A DNA stretch of 13,167 nucleotides, taken from assembly GCA_028565635.1 (NCBI GenBank), contig JAOXYB010039939.1:1-13167 (forward strand), in the 5' to 3' direction. Position 1 is the first letter of the stretch. Each line of letters starts with the position of its first letter. Origin of the DNA: Phoronis ovalis. Its lineage: Eukaryota; Phoronida; Phoronidae. The notes under the pieces were generated by a model that searched no databases, was not told the DNA's origin, and was given only the letters and a program-made list of their open reading frames with translations. A program made the translations under genes and the position numbers. Shown here piece after piece: positions 8,969 to 13,167 of this stretch.

Positions 8969-9408
8969 AGTTAGTCCAAATGTTTTGCCCCCAGTGACAC
9001 ACTCCTGCCCAAAAATATATCCAAGAGATCCCCAGGGGTTCCGATTGGCACGTACTCCAGTAGGCTAGCTAGGTAATATAGAGATTACTAGTACCGGGTA
9101 GTACCCCCGGGCCAAGGGAGGTTATATTTAAGAATTAAGCAGTTTTAGTAATTTACTGATTTACAATGTTCGTCCACAGCAACCAAATAATTTAGCAGAA
9201 ACTAAAATACAGTAAAGAGCTTCGCATAGTTATATTAAAAGTTAAAATTTGGTTCGAGTAAACGGGGAGCAAACAAGGAAGTTCTTTCAGTTTACAGCAG
9301 TTTATAGATCTTATTTCCGGCTGAATTTCGAATTTAATATTAGTAAGAAATCAGAGCAAATAATACCACAATTTAAATTTAAAATGATATCTGCAATAGT
9401 ATACCTAC

Positions 9409-9560
9409 CTTACTCTGAAAATGAACCAGCAAAGTGTAGTCTGGGAGGCATAATTTGTCAAGTATTGGATCTACAATACCAAAATTCTACCGCCGCCTCT
9501 GGAAAAGGAAGTAACTTGTCGATAGAGGGCATTCGGTGTACATCAAGCGCCCTTAGTGGC
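9409..9560 (-). other. Candidate 5' non-coding exon of the SFK gene (right limit uncertain)
   Basis: On the minus strand the exon-like segment ends in CAGAGTAAG|GTAGGTAT, with two overlapping donors (GT at 9413 and at 9408). It is CpG-enriched (GAGGCGGCGG) compared with the flanks, lies upstream of the leader acceptor at 5537, and would make a leader intron of about 3.9 kb. It contains an ATG giving a 24-codon ORF closed by TGA before the donor, so it would be leader sequence. The alternative is a plus-strand open frame (9384-9623 from ATG, 79 codons) with no domain or splice support. No transcript evidence is available. Confidence 0.3.
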
Positions 9561-9806
9561 CAAAGTAACAAGAGTTCAAGGGATGAACTAGACATATTTG
9601 AATTACGATATTGTAAGGGATAAAGTTAATGATACAAACTATATTATGCTTAATTTGCAACTTAGAATCGAAATATTCAATGGTTTATAATGCCTTTTCA
9701 GTGCAACTGCAAAGAATTAACACAAGACCATGTTACCCCATAAAATGGAGCTCTTTTACGTCCGAAGTTTAATAATTGCAAATTATGCCGGAATAATGTA
9801 ATATTC

Positions 9807-9823
9807 GACATTTTTCAAATGTC
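9807..9823. repeat. Perfect hairpin GACATTT-TTC-AAATGTC
   Basis: A 7-bp stem with a 3-nt loop. It has no T-run or gene-end context, so no terminator role is proposed. Confidence 0.8.
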
Positions 9824-10018
9824 ATAATTTCGATATTTTTTCCTGATTCTAGGCTCTATTTTGTAGATACTATAAAAGTTGTGCTATAAGTGCAATAAAG
9901 TAAAAGTATTAACACCCATTGATCCATTTACGCCGTACTTCAGGTTTTCCTCGACTACTCAGTAGAAACCCGCCCGGGAACAAAGTCTCCAACGGAAGTA
10001 ATGTGTTGTATATGTATA

Positions 10019-10026
10019 TGACGTCA
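10019..10026. promoter_or_regulatory. CRE, TGACGTCA
   Basis: Exact consensus palindrome for CREB/ATF-type bZIP factors, inside a CpG-rich stretch. Function depends on promoter activity here, which is inferred. Confidence 0.5.
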
Positions 10027-10059
10027 GTTCTTAAGTACGACGCCCCTTTCTGGTATAAT

Positions 10060-10308
10060 CATACTTCACTGCGAGCTCCATATTAGATCCATGTTGCCCA
10101 GACGCAAGCACTTTAGTACTGTGATTCGGCTCTTGCAAATATTTAGCACTTTTATGGGAAATATATCAAACCAGATAGTTACTGCGGTGTTTTTTTCAAT
10201 ATTGTTGACATCTAGGCTATCAGACGATCAAGCGCGTGATTCAGTTGAGGCATGCGCATACGAGATTTTTAGTCGTATTTGAAGACAGCAAGAATGGAGA
10301 CGTAAAAG
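10060..10308 (+). ncRNA. Putative first exon of a plus-strand spliced transcript (start approximate)
   Basis: This CpG-rich segment ends in GTAAAAG|GTAAAT (GT at 10309-10310), a fair donor. A strong acceptor lies 695 bp downstream at 11003. A 63-codon ATG frame (10091-10282) ends before the donor and shows no recognised domain. Another frame is open from 10209 through the splice to 11137 (77 codons) but has no ATG. I therefore prefer a long non-coding RNA or a leader exon; a small protein is possible. No TATA or initiator fixes the start. Confidence 0.35.
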
Positions 10309-11003
10309 GTAAATTGTCGTGCGCAATGTTGTTTTATTCAAATTCTGTTAAAGTTAATTAGGTACGCTTGCAACCTTTGTGTAGGAACAATTGTAGGAAA
10401 TTTATTCCTCTTTCGAACAATACCAATATTGTTTATTTGTTGCTTCTAAGTCCCCCAACGTACCTAATTAACTATAATCTATATTGGTTCGGTGAGTTTC
10501 AGTTTAGTCTTTTTCTTGTGATTTTCGTCCTTGCTCATAAGTTAACAGTTCTGTGAATGTGTTGGTATTTTTTCCGATTGCCGTGTTTGTCTGTGACAAT
10601 CTCAAGTTTCTTTTATTTTGCCAGAAAGCACATCAACTACAAAATATACCACTATTTCTTGATCTGTCAAAGCAAGCACTTGATCGTCAAAGCAAGCACT
10701 TGCTACTACTAGTTATTAACGTCATAGTGCACGCTACCACGTGCAGTTTTGCACATTTCAAAAGTAGTTCTTGGTGGCTGTTGAATCTTTACATTCAGTA
10801 TAATAATACAAATAGATCTTACACGGAATATTTCCATTGTCTAAGTTAGTTTTTAGTGTTGCCCTTTTCAGCCATGAAGATTTGTACCAGGAAAATTAAA
10901 TTAGCAAAAATTGTTTGGTAGAAAATGTATATTTTATTAAATTATTTAATATAAAACTAAAGCGTTATTCAGACAAGACTGATGCTTTATTTTTGTTTTG
11001 CAG
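10309..11003 (+). other. Putative intron of the plus-strand transcript
   Basis: 695 bp, AT-rich. Plus-strand frames at 10368-10556 and 10553-10849 are hydrophobic AT-rich chance frames without domains. The only structure noted is the tandem repeat at 10661-10701. Confidence 0.4.
10661..10701. repeat. Tandem duplication, 20-21 bp x 2
   Basis: GATCTGTCAAAGCAAGCACTT (10661-10681) is followed directly by GATCGTCAAAGCAAGCACTT (10682-10701), differing by one deleted T. Confidence 0.95.
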
Positions 11004-11100
11004 GAATTGAAACAGTTTTGAAAATATCAAAGAAATGCGGACAGAAGTTCCAAAAACAAGAAAAGGAAAAAACAGTCAATGAATATTGTTATATTTATAA

Positions 11101-11170
11101 TTGCCCCAAACTTTTCATTTCATGGACTTGTACATAAAAATTAATGTACTGTATTCAATGACTGGGGCAA
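11101..11170 (+). repeat. Imperfect hairpin in the putative 3' exon
   Basis: TTGCCCCA (11101-11108) pairs with TGGGGCAA (11163-11170) and, nested inside, GTACAT (11130-11135) pairs with ATGTAC (11144-11149) across an 8-nt loop. The two arms between the stems differ in length by about 8 nt, which is poor for a microRNA precursor. Confidence 0.6.
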
Positions 11171-11187
11171 ATGTTAATTTTCTTGTA

Positions 11188-11193
11188 AATAAA
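11188..11193 (+). terminator. Poly-A signal AATAAA
   Basis: Canonical hexamer with a GT-rich element some 28 bp downstream. A second AATAAA occurs at 11302-11307. Confidence 0.45.
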
Positions 11194-11230
11194 TGTTCTG
11201 ATCAATGTATACTCTATGTACTTTGTTGTG

Positions 11231-12424
11231 GAAAAAGTTCCTTTGCAAGTTTCTACGACCAAGACAATTGTTATCAGTTGGTGTGAGGTAATATTTATGT
11301 TAATAAATAGCAACTAAATATTGTATCTGATTTTTTGTATTTGTAATACTTTAATTTAGTGCCAACAATTCATTGAAGCAAATTGATTTACAGCTTACAA
11401 ATATAATATTGTTTATACAGTATTAACACTACAACAAACTTTTTGCCATCTATATAAGTATCTTTGAAGATATGTATTCCTCATTGACATACAGTTTATC
11501 TGCAATACATAATAGGCAGCATCGTACTAATATGCAGTGTTTCCAATTTAAACTGTCCTTCAACAAATAATCCTGAATAATGTCTGATGCAGTAGTACAT
11601 TTTCTAATGTATGTTTGTTCATTATACATGAATCTCACTGGTCTTGGTATCTGAAGTCTATTGTCTGGTTTAATTTTAACTATATTATTGAAACTTAATT
11701 TTGGGATAACATATGTTTAACTTAATCATTTTAAAATAAAATATAATTTATATTTGTCACATTGCATCTTTATTATGCCACAAGACAAACGGCATATCAA
11801 TTATCCCACTATTATCATACATTTCTACTATTGTCCATAAACCAGCACAACTATGGAGTCTAGGTGATCTACAAAAAATGAAACATGAAAATTTTTTTAT
11901 AATGAACTGACCATATTAGAATTGGCTAACAAAATTTGTGCATAACTGACTGCATGTACTCAAGTAAAAAAGATAAAACATTTCATTGGCAATCTACAAT
12001 TTTTTTACTGCTTGAAGGCAACAAAACTCAGACTTGTCTCAAGTATTAAAGAACTAACCTGACAGTATACAAAGGGTTCACATAGCTCTTCTAATCTTCT
12101 CGACAAATATTTTATTTTTTTAATTAGTAGAAACAAATTAAATATAGATCATGTTAACGTTATATTGTTTTTAATAGCACAACAGAAACAGTTGCATCAA
12201 TGTGCTTGTTGATTTTGGAATTTGCATTTTTTCAAGGGGAGGTAATTTACGGATGCATATATGGGAATGGTGATTTTATAGCTGAGAAAGTAACATAAAA
12301 TAATGCTTTAGATTCATAACATTTGATTTATTGCTGTAAACACTAATAAAACATTTAAATATATTTTTGAATCTATATGCAGTTATGTATATCTGTCTGC
12401 GATACCTCTTTTACTAGTAGATTC
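11231..12424. other. Intergenic AT-rich stretch without a recognised gene
   Basis: No convincing ORF, splice pair or RNA gene is seen. The minus frame at 11450-11638 looks like chance. TCAAGGGGAGGTAATTT at 12232-12248 resembles a short motif I recall as recurrent in mollusc genomes. Confidence 0.6.
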
Positions 12425-12620
12425 GTCCCACGTGACATATATAGAACTTTTGCACTGGCGGGATTTTCAGGGCGACGTCACTCGAGTACTACAGAACTGG
12501 CGCGAATTTTTAGTATGTCTCAGCGTTAATCCAGCGTTATTAACTGTCGAACTGTGCCATATCTTTATCGCGGATGTAAGAGGAGTGGTGCGGCGGGTTT
12601 CTACTGACTGACCTCGATAG
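12425..12620. promoter_or_regulatory. CpG-rich promoter-like patch with E-box, E2F-like and CRE-like sites
   Basis: Within about 80 bp are CACGTG (12429-12434), a TATATA stretch (12438-12443), GGCGGGA (12457-12463, E2F-like), CGACGTCA (12473-12480, CRE with one mismatch) and GGCGCGAA (12499-12506, E2F-like). CpG stays frequent to about 12600. The driven gene is not identified: a plus-strand donor-like GAT|GTAAGA near 12574 would lead off the window. A minus-strand 69-codon frame (12467-12676) overlaps but has no recognised domain. Confidence 0.4.
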
Positions 12621-12823
12621 ATGGCAGTATAGTAGTAGCCTGGAAATGTTGCAGCATTTCTGTTGAACAAAAACATTTTTTTGCTATATTAAGAATTAAT
12701 TCTGTTTTAATTATGACTTTCTTGTGCGAATTATAACAGACAAAAGCAGCAATGTTTGACAGATTCATGAATTTCATAAACTTCCACAAATTTAACCGTG
12801 GGTTTATGGTGATGTGGTAATTT

Positions 12824-13167
12824 CCCGGGGGGGGGGGGTACTTGACAAAAAAGTTAGTAGGGGTGTGCTGCCCAGGGTCAAAAAAACCCTGACTCTGTGG
12901 TAAATAAAGGTCACCAAAAATATACCCTGTCGTAAATGAAAAAACATGAAAAATATACCCTGTTGTAAATAACTCCCGAAATAGATATCCTGTGTAAAAT
13001 TCACTTGTAAATTATATACCCTGTGGTAAATAAATGTGGGAAAATTTAATTTTTCATACCTGTCGTACATGCCTTTTTCAAGAAATACACCCTGTGGTAA
13101 ACGAATATTTATTGAAAATATACCCTGTGATAAATATCCTATATATATACCCTGTGGTAAATAATAT
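12824..13167 (+). mobile_element. Second G-run repeat element, left part (continues outside window)
   Basis: It begins CCC followed by twelve G (12824-12838) and GTACTTGAC, then GGGGTGTGCTGCCCAGGGTC and paired AGGGTC/ACCCTGAC, then a tandem array to the window edge. The CCC/G-run/GTA end matches the mirrored right end of the 8136-9111 element. The minus frame at 12804-13070 is a product of the repeats. The family name is not assigned. Confidence 0.55.
12887..13167 (+). repeat. Degenerate tandem array, about nine units, ~33-bp period
   Basis: Units with consensus ATATACCCTGTGGTAAATAA and variable spacers have their CCCTG-type core at 12887, 12925, 12958, 12989, 13019, 13059, 13090, 13123 and 13150. 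Spacings are 38, 33, 31, 30, 40, 31, 33 and 27 bp. The last unit touches the window edge, so the array probably continues. Confidence 0.9.

Larger units (their letters stand above)
8136..9111. mobile_element. Dispersed repeat element with CCCGGGGGT inverted ends and ~30-bp internal repeats
   Basis: The left end CCCGGGGGT (8136-8144) is mirrored by ACCCCCGGG (9103-9111), framing 976 bp that differ in composition from the flanks. The left arm (8160-8370) is a degenerate array of GGGGTGT-type units; the right arm (8887-8968) repeats GGAATTTTTGGTATATTTCAG. The centre (8470-8580) is GC-richer with CACGTG and TCAGGTGACC. No transposase ORF is present, so it would be non-autonomous. The element at 12824 shares the CCC/G-run/GTA end and a similar arm period. 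No target-site duplication is seen and the boundaries are inferred. Confidence 0.5.
9480..10350. promoter_or_regulatory. CpG-enriched region with perfect CRE, putative promoter
   Basis: CpG is scarce in most of the window but frequent here (CCGCCGCC near 9490, CGCCCGGG near 9970, GACGTC, CGACGCCCC near 10040, AAGCGCGTG near 10230). In many invertebrates such regions mark unmethylated promoters. A perfect palindromic CRE, TGACGTCA, sits at 10019-10026. To the left a minus-strand donor is seen and to the right a plus-strand first-exon-like segment, so a bidirectional promoter is possible. The orientation and start sites are inferred. The AT-rich part at 9625-9780 holds no gene I can support. 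Confidence 0.45.
11004..11215 (+). ncRNA. Putative terminal exon of the plus-strand transcript
   Basis: It is preceded by a long pyrimidine tract and CAG (CTTTATTTTTGTTTTGCAG, ending 11003), the best plus-strand acceptor in the window. It contains a hairpin (11101-11170) and a poly-A signal AATAAA at 11188-11193, followed by the GT-rich TTTGTTGTGG (11221-11230), so cleavage near 11210 is expected. The frame continuing from the first exon stops at 11135-11137. Protein coding is not convincing. Confidence 0.4.

Noticed and set aside
8722-8997. 91-codon plus-strand frame
   Set aside because: It lies in the tandem-repeat arm of the element; the repeated Phe/Gly/Ile pattern comes from the DNA repeat, with no domain.
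9249-9623. 124-codon plus-strand frame as a gene
   Set aside because: It begins with TTG rather than ATG, shows no domain or donor site, and overlaps a minus-strand exon-like segment. The ATG version (from 9384) has 79 codons. Kept only as an alternative reading.
11101-11170. microRNA precursor
   Set aside because: The arms between the paired ends differ in length by about 8 nt and lack a continuous 20-22-bp duplex.
12467-12676. 69-codon minus-strand frame, possible terminal exon after TTCAACAG
   Set aside because: The acceptor is only fair, the peptide matches nothing I know, and it overlaps promoter-like sites. Not enough for a gene call.
12804-13070. 88-codon minus-strand frame
   Set aside because: It reads through the tandem array (recurring YHRV-like words) and reflects the repeat unit, not a protein family.
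12887-13167. CRISPR-like regular array
   Set aside because: Units are degenerate, spacers also share sequence, and the context is an animal genome.

Overview
The window looks like nuclear DNA of an invertebrate animal. It is AT-rich and mostly CpG-poor, with GT-AG introns, short phase-consistent exons, diverged dispersed repeats and no prokaryotic-style gene packing. A mollusc is my best guess. The basis is weak: recall of short dispersed motifs and general composition, not a search.

The one securely identified gene is a Src-family non-receptor tyrosine kinase on the minus strand. Six coding exons lie between 5448 and 1517 and join in perfect phase into 274 residues. They give an MGSC acylation start and unique region, an SH3 domain, an SH2 domain, the SH2-kinase linker and the glycine-rich loop of the kinase. 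The rest of the kinase domain lies beyond base 1, and 1-1516 is the start of the next intron. The ATG exon has an 88-nt 5' leader (5449-5536) with a tiny upstream ORF. A strong splice acceptor precedes this leader, so transcription must begin further right. A candidate 5' non-coding exon is seen near 9409-9560.

From 5537 to about 9400 there is no gene I can support. This stretch holds a fold-back palindrome (about 7515-7690), a 26-bp tandem duplication (7399-7450) and a 976-bp repeat element (8136-9111). That element has CCCGGGGGT inverted ends and internal repeats of about 30 bp. From about 9480 to 10350 CpG becomes common and a perfect CRE occurs, which suggests a promoter region. A plus-strand two-exon transcript (about 10060-10308 joined to 11004-11215, with a poly-A signal) may diverge from it, but its coding potential is poor.

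A second CpG-rich, promoter-like patch lies at 12425-12620, with E-box, E2F-like and CRE-like sites. The window ends inside a second G-run repeat element (from 12824) carrying an array of about 33-bp units (ATATACCCTGTGGTAAATAA-like).

I found no clear new biological system. The best leads are the phased-arm repeat family, the fold-back element, the kinase uORF and the possible bidirectional promoter.
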